Shown: positions 38,338-48,129 of the stretch, in pieces
Position numbering within the stretch: position 1 is the first letter of the stretch
How the letters are laid out: each line of letters starts with the position of its first letter
Assembly: GCA_964213345.1 (NCBI GenBank)
Contig: CAXOVX010000022.1
Coordinates: 7,585 to 71,584 of the forward strand
Length of the DNA: 64,000 bases
From: CAXOVX01 sp964213345
Lineage (GTDB): Bacteria; Pseudomonadota; Alphaproteobacteria; Rickettsiales; Midichloriaceae
Direction: 5' to 3'
Translations under genes and position numbers: made by a program
The notes under the pieces: generated by a model
What the model saw: the letters and a program-made list of their open reading frames with translations, nothing else
The model's database searches: none
Told to the model about the DNA's origin: nothing

Positions 38338-40632
38338 GTGCCAGATAGATTAGAACATGCATCTATTGATTATAATAGCAAGATAGCGGATTTTATCCCT
38401 ATCGCTTGTCACTATAACAAGAATACACTATTAACTAAGAATGGCGAGTTGATCCAAATTATAAAAGTAAAGGGCTTTGTAAAATCTCAGGATGATATAA
38501 GTACTTCAGATTTACGGGCTGCAGTTAGAGAGGCTATTTCAACTCACATCACGTCATTACATTATGGGGTGTACATATATGTAACGAGAGATTATGAAGA
38601 TGCCTCACCTGCTGGATACTTTCAAAATGATTTTGCTCGCAAACTAAATGAAGCATGGTGCAAATCTAATACGTGGGATAGGCAGCTGCTAAATACACTT
38701 TACATAGCTGTAGTGCATCAAGGGCTAAAGGGTCACCTGGGACTGCATAAAGCATTGTATAACGCTTTGTTCGCATTATTAAAAAAACGCAGCTTTGCTC
38801 CTTTAGATAAATGTGCAGATGAGATGACCAAAGTAGTTGTTCAGTTATCAAATAGTTTATCTCAATATGGTAGCACTATTTTGGGTATAAGACCACAGCC
38901 AGATAAAACAGGCATCTCAGAACTACTGTCACTATACCATTACCTATTGTACATGCACCATAAAGACATAGAAGTAGACGTTTATGATCTCGCAAAACAC
39001 TTATCACGAAACGCCAGTATCAACTACTTACCTAATACTTTAGAAATTAATAAAAACGATGTCCATAAAAAATATGCTGCAATCTACAGCATGAAACATC
39101 GCTACTTACTTAGCGACAAGATATTAGATAGCATTTTGCGATTTAGCTCCCGTTTCATGATAGCAGAAAATTTTTACTTCGCTCCTAAACATTTAGCTAC
39201 AGCAGTATGGAAACAATTTTATGATGTTTACACTTCGGCAAAAGCCACAGATATGATCCAACTTGGACAGCTTGATGCTTTGCTAGATCAAAATAGAGAG
39301 AAAAACGTTCGTTATTGCGAACAACAAATAACCTTCACAATTTATGATGACTGTTATGATAATTTTGTACTCCAAACTAGCAAATTTGCCGATCTACTAA
39401 AAGAACTAGGGTTAATTATGATAAGAGAAGATTTATACCTACCAGGTGCCTCTTATGCTAAATTGCCCGGCAATGCAAAATATCTAAAGCGCAAATTTTA
39501 TAATACAATCAGCAATGTTGGTATGTTTACATCTATACACCCTAAAGCTATTGGCAACTACGTAGGCAGCAAATGGGGTCCAGTTGTTACCATTTTTCAC
39601 AATATAATTGATAAACTTCCGTATTATTTTAACTTTCATAACGAAGAAGACGCTGGGCACACACTTGTCATAGGAGAGCATGATACAGGTGTTGGTACCT
39701 TGACTAGATTCTTATTAACTCAGTCAATGAAATTTAATTACAAAATAATCAACGTAGACGTAGAAGTAGGAAAACATAATAAGAATTTTATACAAGCTAT
39801 AGGAGGAACAAGTATAGATCTAGCTATTAACAGCGATGAAGTACAAGAAATACAATGTGATGTATTTAACTTCGGTATGGACCACGTAGAAAAATTATTC
39901 AGCTTGCTAGAAAAATGCGTAATATGCATGATGTTAAGTGCAGAAGACAAATTTAACATAACAGATATGTTGAAGGAGATAATGCAAGCTGAAGCAACTA
40001 CAAGACAGCAAGTCATTGCAAATATAATAGAGAAGATTCACCTAGACTCCAGTACTACGGCAGTAAAAAGATTTGTTGAATTCTTAAAATCTGAATTTTA
40101 TAAGCAATTACTCAGTAAAGATGCTTTGGATCCTATTATCAAACATAAAATCCTTAACATTAATTTAAACAAAATATATGAGCAAAACTCTGAGTATGGA
40201 GTACTGCTTGCAACATTGATATTCATGAAGTTTCCGAGCTTGCTTTCGAATGCCGATTGTAATATAGTGTCGTCCGATTATATGGATTTTGCGGTCAAAT
40301 GTGGTGAAACAGGCATAGATATATCAAATCTCTTAGATGAAATTACTGCACTTAATGGCATATGTGTATTTACACTGAGAGAAAAAGAGTATATAGCACA
40401 ATATCAGTATGTAGATGAGGTTTTGGCTAAATTTAAAACAAAAATCTTCATGCCACATAAATTTGTAGATAAAACGTATAAAAAGATATTCCAATTAAGC
40501 GACTGGGAAGCGCATCAAATAAAACTTCACGATAAGAATGCACGTATATTCTTAATAAAACAGCAAAATAATTCTATCGTAACATCATTTAACTTAACTA
40601 ACTTATCTGATATAATCCAAACCATAGGGTGA
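38338..40632 (+). CDS. VirB4-type protein with a degenerate P-loop
   Basis: This 764-residue protein starts at GTG and has the VirB4/CagE N-terminal layout (HYNKNTLLTKNGELIQIIKV, YGVYIYVTRDY, YLPGNAKYLKRKFYNTIS near 380). The ATPase part begins HTLVIGEHDTGVGTLTRFLL, where the Walker A Lys-Thr is replaced (GEHDTGVGT instead of GxxGxGKT). A clear Walker B is also lacking. Two VirB4 paralogues are known in Rickettsiales rvh systems, one with lost ATPase motifs, and this matches the latter. It probably serves a structural role next to an active VirB4 encoded elsewhere. Its stop overlaps the next gene as GTGA. Confidence 0.85.
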   Translation: MPDRLEHASIDYNSKIADFIPIACHYNKNTLLTKNGELIQIIKVKGFVKSQDDISTSDLRAAVREAISTHITSLHYGVYIYVTRDYEDASPAGYFQNDFARKLNEAWCKSNTWDRQLLNTLYIAVVHQGLKGHLGLHKALYNALFALLKKRSFAPLDKCADEMTKVVVQLSNSLSQYGSTILGIRPQPDKTGISELLSLYHYLLYMHHKDIEVDVYDLAKHLSRNASINYLPNTLEINKNDVHKKYAAIYSMKHRYLLSDKILDSILRFSSRFMIAENFYFAPKHLATAVWKQFYDVYTSAKATDMIQLGQLDALLDQNREKNVRYCEQQITFTIYDDCYDNFVLQTSKFADLLKELGLIMIREDLYLPGASYAKLPGNAKYLKRKFYNTISNVGMFTSIHPKAIGNYVGSKWGPVVTIFHNIIDKLPYYFNFHNEEDAGHTLVIGEHDTGVGTLTRFLLTQSMKFNYKIINVDVEVGKHNKNFIQAIGGTSIDLAINSDEVQEIQCDVFNFGMDHVEKLFSLLEKCVICMMLSAEDKFNITDMLKEIMQAEATTRQQVIANIIEKIHLDSSTTAVKRFVEFLKSEFYKQLLSKDALDPIIKHKILNINLNKIYEQNSEYGVLLATLIFMKFPSLLSNADCNIVSSDYMDFAVKCGETGIDISNLLDEITALNGICVFTLREKEYIAQYQYVDEVLAKFKTKIFMPHKFVDKTYKKIFQLSDWEAHQIKLHDKNARIFLIKQQNNSIVTSFNLTNLSDIIQTIG

Positions 40633-43253
40633 GTGATGGGTGTGGGAGTATGTCAGAGAAACAAGCAACCTTGCACGGGGCTGTCGTATTTGCTTTGGTG
40701 TTGTTGGTGTTGGTTGGTGTTTGTGCGTGTAGATTAGCATATGGTGGATCCACGGACGTATGTAAAGACTGGGGAAGTGGGCAGATTCATGGGCAAAACT
40801 GTAATGGAGACACATTAGATTCAAAATTTCCACTTTTACGCTCTAAGATATTTACTACAAATGATGATCCGTTTAATTTGCAGTATAAGTATAAGATAGC
40901 CGCACAAGCGTGCTATAGCCCGTGTGAAGTGTTGTGGTCTGCTGGTCCCATCTTTGGTGCAATTGCTGTTGCGATATGTAAGAAAAAGACTCATGGAACA
41001 AACTGCATGGGTTGGAGTGGGTATGATGATCATACATTTGGGCAAGGTGATATTTCGGCAGAGATTTATAGCGGGAATACAGCATGTAGCCTGAAGCACA
41101 TCAATTACAATGTGAATGGATGTGTTCAGATAGTAGATCCGAATAAATCAGTTCCAGGTGGATTTAATAAATATTATAACTATGACGTAGCCAGAGATAT
41201 TGGAGCAATAAAGTATGTATGCGGTTTTGCGACTCGTAGTGGACTTTTTAGTTTTACTGCCGATAAATCTGATTTCATAGGATGTGTGAGTAGGATAGAG
41301 TTACCTGGGCCGCCGATACTGAATGGAGTGATAATGCCGAGTGATGCGCCATATGTGGATGGATGGGATGAGAAGTTGGGAACATTATGGTTCAAGGTGC
41401 ATGGAAGTTTTTTTGATAAGCCGAGTATTAGGTTGATAAAAGTGCCGAACAGTCCTGGACTAGATTTAATTTACGACATGAGGGGTTCTGGAGCGTTTGT
41501 GTGTGGTTCGTTTAGTGGAGGAAGGAAGTATTGTGGTGGATTACCTAATGACAAGCCGGATCAAATATGTGCATATTCTGGGAGTTACAATGCATCTGAT
41601 GTTTCGAATTTACTGGGATGTGTACCGAGGCCTAGTATTATTGACAATTCGAGTTTAGTGGTCATACCATACTATCAGAGTTTTATAGCGAGGGATGGTT
41701 CGCGCTACCAAGGGGTTATACCGTTATTTATAAGTGGGTTGCAACAGTTTGATAGTCCGATAGGCAAAGATGCAGATAAGGATGTGATAGGTGTAATGAT
41801 AGGGAATACGGTAAGTGATGATGCTATAAGATACTACGGTGTATATAAGGCAATACCTGGTAGTGATTCACGTAAAGCAGCGAATTGTGACTTACTAGCT
41901 AATGCGGACCAAGTAAGAGTAAAGGAGGTAGGGTTAATTGGCAGCGGCAAAGCGGCCTGTACGCTAGAGTCTGGGATCAAAGTAGAAATTCCGGAGTGGA
42001 TTATGCAAGATTCTTATTCTTTGCCTGATTCTTGTAAGTCCGACAATCCTGATGTTGCTGATGCTATAAATGCCATATGTCCGAAACAAGATAAGATAAC
42101 TTCACTGCCAATAAGGGAATATTTCAACTTTGGCAACGTCTACATGCGCAGCACAGCCCAATTAACGATTGGTGGATTAACTCAGCAGAAAATTACGGTA
42201 ATGGTAGAAGCTACTATCCCAAAATTGTTTAAACCAGATGGTATTTCTGGTTTATCAAAGCTTGCAGGCCTAAAATTTGCTTTACCACGTGCAGATGATA
42301 AAAATTGCAATGATTATGCGGAAAAAGAAGATAAGAATGAAGTGATGCCGATGCCGTTTTTAGTTTTAGGAGGCGACCGGGACAGAAGTCATTGTTATTG
42401 TGATGATGTTACCAATCTGAAGACCGGAGAATGCGCTGCAGGAGAGCGCACTAAAGCAACATGTACCTGCATCCTGTGCAAGAAGAATAGTAGTAGTAGC
42501 AAGGAAATAGAGGAAGCGGTATGCCCAGGCTCATATCCTAAACATGAAGATGATAGCAGCGGTCCTATACCAGATCCGAAATACGAACCAATACCTACGA
42601 AAATTTGCTTAAGTTCAAAGTCGGGAGAATGGGATTTTATTTCAAACAAAAATAATAGCACAGCGGCAATCTCCGATAAAGCTAGTGCAAAAGTGCCAGA
42701 TATGGTTTGTGCAGATTTGCAGCAAATTAATTGTGTAGCAGACGAAATAAATATAGTTCCTAATACCGGTAATGCAATATGGCCTATTACCACAGATTTC
42801 GGTAAGGTAGGCTACGGAATATGTAACGAAGGCGGGATCGAGAATGTTGACTATATATACCGCAGAACAAGTTATAGCTTAGAGAACTTAGAGGGGTATG
42901 AGCAAGAAAAGCTAAAGGCAGAAGCAGCTCTAAAGGAGTTGTGGAGCAAAAATGATATAAAGGGAAAGGGGTATATCGATATCAATGATGTAGCTAATTT
43001 ACAAAATTATAAGGAACAGCTCCAGAAATTTATAGATTCAGGTAAGGTGGTATGTAACGTCGATCTAACTCTGGATGAAACATCGCAACCAGGTAAGACA
43101 CCACAGCCAAAAGGAACGTGCGTAGGTGGCGTGTATGCCAAAGTTTCTCACCCATGCATTAAGGTACCTAAAAAAGGACCAAAAGATAAGAAATTCCCTC
43201 AAATACAATGTACTCCAAAAATAGAAAATCAGGTACCATCCGTAAGAAAATAA
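40629..43253 (+). CDS. cysteine-rich exported protein, VirB6-type N-terminal region
   Basis: This 874-residue protein starts at GTG 40629, overlapping the virB4-like stop, or at ATG 40650. One hydrophobic signal or anchor (AVVFALVLLVLVGVCACRLA) is followed by a long extracytoplasmic part with about 35 Cys. GCVSRIELPGPPILNGVIMP resembles the GCxxIPLxPxPP motif of the large N-terminal domains of Rickettsiales VirB6 proteins, and virB4-virB6 is the usual gene order. The multi-helix TrbL/VirB6 channel domain is absent: the frame ends at 43253, 3 bp before R2 DNA. It may be a truncated VirB6 or a stand-alone surface protein. Confidence 0.6.
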   Translation: MSDGCGSMSEKQATLHGAVVFALVLLVLVGVCACRLAYGGSTDVCKDWGSGQIHGQNCNGDTLDSKFPLLRSKIFTTNDDPFNLQYKYKIAAQACYSPCEVLWSAGPIFGAIAVAICKKKTHGTNCMGWSGYDDHTFGQGDISAEIYSGNTACSLKHINYNVNGCVQIVDPNKSVPGGFNKYYNYDVARDIGAIKYVCGFATRSGLFSFTADKSDFIGCVSRIELPGPPILNGVIMPSDAPYVDGWDEKLGTLWFKVHGSFFDKPSIRLIKVPNSPGLDLIYDMRGSGAFVCGSFSGGRKYCGGLPNDKPDQICAYSGSYNASDVSNLLGCVPRPSIIDNSSLVVIPYYQSFIARDGSRYQGVIPLFISGLQQFDSPIGKDADKDVIGVMIGNTVSDDAIRYYGVYKAIPGSDSRKAANCDLLANADQVRVKEVGLIGSGKAACTLESGIKVEIPEWIMQDSYSLPDSCKSDNPDVADAINAICPKQDKITSLPIREYFNFGNVYMRSTAQLTIGGLTQQKITVMVEATIPKLFKPDGISGLSKLAGLKFALPRADDKNCNDYAEKEDKNEVMPMPFLVLGGDRDRSHCYCDDVTNLKTGECAAGERTKATCTCILCKKNSSSSKEIEEAVCPGSYPKHEDDSSGPIPDPKYEPIPTKICLSSKSGEWDFISNKNNSTAAISDKASAKVPDMVCADLQQINCVADEINIVPNTGNAIWPITTDFGKVGYGICNEGGIENVDYIYRRTSYSLENLEGYEQEKLKAEAALKELWSKNDIKGKGYIDINDVANLQNYKEQLQKFIDSGKVVCNVDLTLDETSQPGKTPQPKGTCVGGVYAKVSHPCIKVPKKGPKDKKFPQIQCTPKIENQVPSVRK

Positions 43254-43256
43254 TAT

Positions 43257-43303
43257 TGGACTTCTTTCAAAACTCACTTATGCTGGTAAAATGCAAAAAC
43301 ATG
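43257..43303 (+). repeat. R2 repeat left end, copy 3
   Basis: GGACTTCTTTCAAAACTCAC then TTATGCTGGTAAAATGCAA match the R2 left end. The remainder is lost. It begins just after the stop codon of the cysteine-rich gene. Confidence 0.6.
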
Positions 43304-43387
43304 ATAAAATACAGCAGCATCTCTGTGTTACCTAGTTGTGGCACTAATGTCGAAGAATCCTGGGGGGCCCGCCAGACAAATCACACG

Positions 43388-43425
43388 GTACTACAACCTG
43401 GGCAAAAAGGGAGTCGGTATAGTTC
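43388..43425 (+). repeat. M1 right-end fragment
   Basis: GTACTACAACCTGGGCAAAA followed by AGGGAGTCGGTATAGT resembles the M1 right end at 13750-13787. The match is weak. Between 43304 and 43577 nothing else is recognised. Confidence 0.4.
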
Positions 43426-43577
43426 CGTTACTACTTCACTCCAAAAAATACTGCAAATTTTATTGCTATAACGCACATAAATATTATATACTGCTCAGAG
43501 AGTGTAAGCGTGCTTTATAAGTTTGTCCAATAGCAGTTGGGTTTTAACGAGGGTACGGAGAGTTATGGTATAGCGAT

Positions 43578-43913
43578 ATGCAAAATTTGAACATGCAGGA
43601 TTTTTTTATACCGAATCCTTCTGTGCTTGATGCTAGTAGCCATATGGTGCGAAAAGATAGGGAAGCGTGCAGTGGTTCAGATGTCTCCAAAGTATCAAAA
43701 GATTTTGAGTCTTATTTTTTGTCCCACTCTTTTAACCTGGTATATGGAAATAAGGATCCAGATCCAGTAGTTGGCGGCGGGATAGGCGAAAAGGTGCTAT
43801 ATAGTTTTTTGTTGAATGAATATTGCGCAATAATAAGTGAGCGTACAGATGTCGTCAAAACGTATGTGCAACGAGCACTACAAAAGAACAAGCATTATGA
43901 TATGGGTGTATAG
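43578..43913 (+). CDS. flgJ: FlgJ-like flagellar rod-binding protein
   Basis: This 111-residue protein corresponds to the N-terminal rod-binding domain of FlgJ only. The family pattern is visible: VSKDFESYFLSHSFNLVYG followed by the glycine turn VVGGGIGEKVLYSFLLNEYC. The muramidase domain of gammaproteobacterial FlgJ is absent, as is normal in alphaproteobacteria. It would cap or scaffold rod assembly in the periplasm. flgN-like, flgK and flgL follow in order within 30 bp gaps, which supports the call. Confidence 0.75.
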   Translation: MQNLNMQDFFIPNPSVLDASSHMVRKDREACSGSDVSKVSKDFESYFLSHSFNLVYGNKDPDPVVGGGIGEKVLYSFLLNEYCAIISERTDVVKTYVQRALQKNKHYDMGV

Positions 43914-43927
43914 AAAGAAAATCTTAT

Positions 43928-44479
43928 ATGGAAAACAAAGGGGTGCATCTAAAGATCAGTATGACATCACAAAGTGAAGAAATGACAATAGGAGGATCTG
44001 TGGGTGTGGATAGTGCCGATACGGCGGGAACGGAGCAACCAGTGGATGTCTCTCTCTTAGAGGTGGCACTTACTAAATTGGTAGCTCTTTTAAGGCAAGA
44101 AGCTAGGTTGCTGCATGCGGGGATACAAACAAAAGAATTGATGGGGTCTTTTGATGAAAAAACTGACTTAATTACCTTTTTGGAGTGGCAGCGCTCTGCA
44201 ATCATTGAGTATTTGAAAGCGCAAAAAAATCAAGACTTGGCAGTAGTGGATGATGTAAGGCAGCGTATAACTTCTTTGATTCAAGAGCTATCGGAATTGT
44301 CTGAGTGTAATATGGAACACATATCGCAGCGAAAGTTTTTGAACGAAAAATTTGTTGAAATGATGACGAAGGCAGTAGAGCAAGAAACTAGAGATGATAC
44401 GTATAGCCATAAGAAAATTACGAATAAAAGGATATACATCAATCAGACCCCACATATCGTGTTTAATGAGAATGCTTAA
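43928..44479 (+). CDS. flgN: FlgN-like flagellar chaperone
   Basis: This 183-residue helical protein has a heptad-like middle region (LLEVALTKLVALLRQEARLL, FDEKTDLITFLEWQRSAIIE) typical of FlgN, the cytosolic chaperone of the hook-filament junction proteins FlgK and FlgL. It lies immediately before flgK. Sequence conservation in this family is low, so the call rests on the helical pattern and position. Confidence 0.6.
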   Translation: MENKGVHLKISMTSQSEEMTIGGSVGVDSADTAGTEQPVDVSLLEVALTKLVALLRQEARLLHAGIQTKELMGSFDEKTDLITFLEWQRSAIIEYLKAQKNQDLAVVDDVRQRITSLIQELSELSECNMEHISQRKFLNEKFVEMMTKAVEQETRDDTYSHKKITNKRIYINQTPHIVFNENA

Positions 44480-44505
44480 TAATCCGTAATGGGTAAGTTA
44501 ATTGT

Positions 44506-46932
44506 ATGGTAGATAATCTTTCAGAAATTAGCCAAAAGTCCTTAAGGACTGAGAAGCAGAAGATAAATATTGCTGCTCAAAATATAGCGAATGCCTCTGA
44601 TCCAGGCTATGTGAATAGAAAAGTAATTGTATCTGAGGAAACCGCAGGCAGCACCCCACAGGGTGTTAAGGTAGATAGCATAATAAGAAGTGTTGACGAA
44701 TTTTTATTAAAACACTTACAAAGGGCAACACCTGGCTCCGCTATGTACAAAATTTTGTCTGAAAGCTTGATAGAAATACAAGACAAATTGGCGAAACCTG
44801 GAACTTCTGGGATTGTCGAAATGCTCAGCAATTTTTTTAGTAGCATTAATGACCTAAGTTCAAGTAATGACGCAGCAGCAAGCCTTAGTGTACGCGACGA
44901 CATAATGGGTAAAGCAAATAGTTTAGCTGGAAATATTACGCAGATAGCTAAATTTTTATATCAGAAAAGGTTTGATGCAGATGCAAAGATTGCAAGTAGT
45001 ATCGATACCATCAATAATACATTGGATGAGCTACGTGATTTAAATGCTGCGTTACTAATACAACCCAAGGGTAGTCAAGGTTATGCAAGTACCGAGGATG
45101 GGATACAAAAGAATTTACTGATACTATCGAAATACTTTGACATCCGTAATTATTACGATGGCGAAGGCATTTTGCACGTCAGGATACTCGGTAGAGACGA
45201 CGAGATAGTAGGTCGCATTAAATACCAATTACAGTACACAAAAGCACGAGATGCGTATGCTTTTATTGGCGATGATCCTTTAAATAGCGTAAACCTCGTT
45301 TCTTTTGACGGTTCAAAAAATCCAACAATAGGACGACCTATCATTTTGGTGACAGGAGGTAAAACGGGCGAAGTAAAACACCACTTTGACTCTGGCGGAC
45401 TTGCGGGGTGGTTAGAGTTACGTGATGATATAATACCTAAGTTATTAGATCAAATAGATGTATTAGCGTTTCAGATAGCTCAAAAAACAAATGCAATACA
45501 TAACATGGGGTGTGGTTCCATACCGGCAACAAAGCTCAAATCCCATTATGCAGTGTCGGGCAATACAAATTTTGCAGGAACTGGCAACGTGCTAATTTCA
45601 ATTGTAGGTAATGATGGTAATCCGGTAAATGCTGGAAATTACGGACGGTTACCAGCATTAAAACTAGATTTGGGAGCATTGGGGGGAACTTCCGGGAAGT
45701 TTACAACACAAGACCTTATAATGGAAGTTAACGAACATTTTGGTAGTGCGCAGCGAGTAGAGATAGATGGGATTTACGATGCAAAACTAGTTGCTGCCCC
45801 ACCAGTCGCCCCTGGCGTTAACACTGATTTTGATTTTGAACTTACAACATTTAGCGATGATCCCAAAAGTACAGTTGTCTTTAGAGTTGATTCAGTTACC
45901 GTAGGCAGTAATACACCGATGTTTATTAACAAAGATTATAGTATGCAAAGTGGCGATAAAACAAGGACAAGATCTGCACTATCGTTTCCTCTAACACCTG
46001 TAGAACTGGTATCAAATCAAACAATTAAAATTGTTGGCAAAGTAACAACAAAAGGGCAAGAAAAGCCAGTAACTTTAGTTTATAAGTTAGGCGCGACACT
46101 ACCTACAACAAGAGGGAAGAGGATTTCCATCGACAGTGTTGTAGTAGGAGAGGGCGTGAAAATATTACAGCAAACTCCAGTGCAATTTGCTAATGCTGAG
46201 TTAGTAGATGCCAGTGGAGCCAGTATAGATACGATTGCAAGTCCCACAACTAAAGGACATCTGAATCTAAAAACCGCTAATGCAGAATTACACTTGGTTG
46301 TAAACTCGCAAACCAGCGACATTTCTGGTCAAGTAGATGACAAAACAGCAAGAAATAATTTGCCATTTAGTGAATTCTTTGGCCTCAACAACTTATTCTT
46401 GACGCATATACCTGATGTAAATCGCCATGTTGATAGCACCACAGAGTACAAAAATGCTGCCATTGATCTTCGGGTTGATGATGCAATAAAGGATGATCCT
46501 AACTTGTTTTCCGTGAGTCAGCCCCTACCATACACAAATCTCAATGGCGAAGATGCTAAAAAGTTTAAGGATTTCTTTTATACATTGGGAATAAGTAATA
46601 CTCAACTTATCTCAAGTTATCAGAAAGTGATTGGAGCTCCTTTGCATTTTACTAAAGCTGGCGGGATACCAGAAACTTATGCTGGTGGTCTTAGGGAGTA
46701 TTCAATACAAATTATTGCCATGAATAATACAAACGCAATAACGATGACGGAAAAATTTAAAGATGCAGAAGGGCAAAGACATAGCTTAGAATATCAATCA
46801 CAAGCTACAACTGGAGTAAATTTAGATGAAGAGGTTAGCAATGTGTTGTTATACCAACAGCTGTATTCGGTTTCAGCTAAAGTACAGAGTATAGCGAGAT
46901 CGTTGTTCGATGCGCTGTTGTCATCATTTTAA
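44506..46932 (+). CDS. flgK: flagellar hook-associated protein FlgK (HAP1)
   Basis: This 808-residue protein has the axial-family N-terminus (INIAAQNIANASDPGYVNRK) and the closing helix (SNVLLYQQLYSVSAKVQSIA then RSLFDAL). Together these form the D0/D1 core at the hook-filament junction. The middle 500 residues are variable and longer than in E. coli (547 residues total). GVNLDEEVSNVLLYQQLYSV fits the GVNLDEE signature. No signal peptide, as expected for flagellar export. Confidence 0.92.
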   Translation: MVDNLSEISQKSLRTEKQKINIAAQNIANASDPGYVNRKVIVSEETAGSTPQGVKVDSIIRSVDEFLLKHLQRATPGSAMYKILSESLIEIQDKLAKPGTSGIVEMLSNFFSSINDLSSSNDAAASLSVRDDIMGKANSLAGNITQIAKFLYQKRFDADAKIASSIDTINNTLDELRDLNAALLIQPKGSQGYASTEDGIQKNLLILSKYFDIRNYYDGEGILHVRILGRDDEIVGRIKYQLQYTKARDAYAFIGDDPLNSVNLVSFDGSKNPTIGRPIILVTGGKTGEVKHHFDSGGLAGWLELRDDIIPKLLDQIDVLAFQIAQKTNAIHNMGCGSIPATKLKSHYAVSGNTNFAGTGNVLISIVGNDGNPVNAGNYGRLPALKLDLGALGGTSGKFTTQDLIMEVNEHFGSAQRVEIDGIYDAKLVAAPPVAPGVNTDFDFELTTFSDDPKSTVVFRVDSVTVGSNTPMFINKDYSMQSGDKTRTRSALSFPLTPVELVSNQTIKIVGKVTTKGQEKPVTLVYKLGATLPTTRGKRISIDSVVVGEGVKILQQTPVQFANAELVDASGASIDTIASPTTKGHLNLKTANAELHLVVNSQTSDISGQVDDKTARNNLPFSEFFGLNNLFLTHIPDVNRHVDSTTEYKNAAIDLRVDDAIKDDPNLFSVSQPLPYTNLNGEDAKKFKDFFYTLGISNTQLISSYQKVIGAPLHFTKAGGIPETYAGGLREYSIQIIAMNNTNAITMTEKFKDAEGQRHSLEYQSQATTGVNLDEEVSNVLLYQQLYSVSAKVQSIARSLFDALLSSF

Positions 46933-46970
46933 AAGTGTAGGCATGAATGTATTTCAATTAGAGGGGGTAT

Positions 46971-47906
46971 ATGAGTAATGGAATTAGCGATCTTTTGATG
47001 CATAAAACAGCGTATGAGGCTGTAGTAGATACAAAAAAAGATATATATAGAATTCAGCAAGCACAAAAAGAAGGAGTGCAAAATACTACTTTCACCTCCA
47101 TGGAGCCACAAGATGCCACCAATGCTTTCAGGGCTGAAATAGCACTTGAAGAACATAAGCAGATACTCCAATCTTTGAAATTAGCTGATAGCTCACTAAA
47201 TACATTGAATCAGTACGAAATTCTCTTGAAGCAAATGCTTGAAAATGTTGATGATTTTCAGCACAAAATTGCTATAGCAAATACACCAGCGGGGCGAGCA
47301 ATTGATATTAAAATGACTGCAGAACTTGCACTGACAGGATTGCAAACATTACTTAACACCAGGGTAAGTGGGCAATATATTTTTAGCGGGTCTATGGGCA
47401 ATACGCAGCCAGTGAGGGATATCGTTAATATCAGCAATCTTGATGCAGACAGGAAGCCTACAGCTACGTACTACCATGGGGATGATTTTGATATAAGTAT
47501 GAACGTGGGAAGTCAAGAATTCAGATATGGTATACAGGCAAACGATCCTGCATTTCAGCAATTTATAGGAGCCTTGCATATTTTTAAAACCCAAAATCGG
47601 CAAAGTAGTGGTAATCTTCCTGGTTTTAATAAAATAACAGAATTATTAAATTCAGCTAGACAAGGATTGTTAAAAATGCAATTTAGGGCTGGAACAGTAC
47701 ATGCTGAAATAAAAAAAACAAGCACTACAGTAGAGGCAGAATTTCAAGTATTATCCAGGGAATATGAAGTCCTCAATGGCATTAATGACCCGGAGAAACA
47801 AGCTCAATTGGTGCTAGAAATTTCAGAAAATATGACGCGATTAAATTCAATATTTACAATTACAAAACGTATATTAAGTATGTCTTTTGCTGACTATATT
47901 AAGTAA
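46971..47906 (+). CDS. flgL: flagellar hook-associated protein FlgL (HAP3)
   Basis: This 311-residue flagellin-like junction protein has an N-terminal coiled region (TAYEAVVDTKKDIYRIQQA), the LALTGLQTLLNTRVSGQYIF GS block with the YIFSG motif typical of FlgL, and a C-terminal helix (LSREYEVLNGINDPEKQAQL). It starts 38 bp after flgK. The stop codon is flush with M1 copy 9. No flagellin gene follows in this window. Confidence 0.88.
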   Translation: MSNGISDLLMHKTAYEAVVDTKKDIYRIQQAQKEGVQNTTFTSMEPQDATNAFRAEIALEEHKQILQSLKLADSSLNTLNQYEILLKQMLENVDDFQHKIAIANTPAGRAIDIKMTAELALTGLQTLLNTRVSGQYIFSGSMGNTQPVRDIVNISNLDADRKPTATYYHGDDFDISMNVGSQEFRYGIQANDPAFQQFIGALHIFKTQNRQSSGNLPGFNKITELLNSARQGLLKMQFRAGTVHAEIKKTSTTVEAEFQVLSREYEVLNGINDPEKQAQLVLEISENMTRLNSIFTITKRILSMSFADYIK

Positions 47907-48040
47907 AATACCAGATTTCATTTTTTAAATGAACACTAGAAGTACAAGAGTGGGGGTGTGCAGTAAGAGTAGGCTAACATACTGAACCCAGCTGAATCCC
48001 ACAGTACGACCCCGGGTATTCAAAAGTGATTTGGTATAAT
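47906..48040 (+). repeat. M1 element, copy 9
   Basis: It runs from AAAATACCAGATTTCATTTT to CAAAAGTGATTTGGTATAAT. The core (GAACACTAGAAGTACAAGAG) is diverged. It fills the gap between flgL and the shortened glutamate dehydrogenase. Confidence 0.75.
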
Positions 48041-48129
48041 GCTCTAATTTCCCCATTGCGGCGCTATCGTACTTCGTGCCAGTAACGTTCTTCTTGGTTG
48101 ACATTTGCTCCAACATTTATTAGAAGGGC

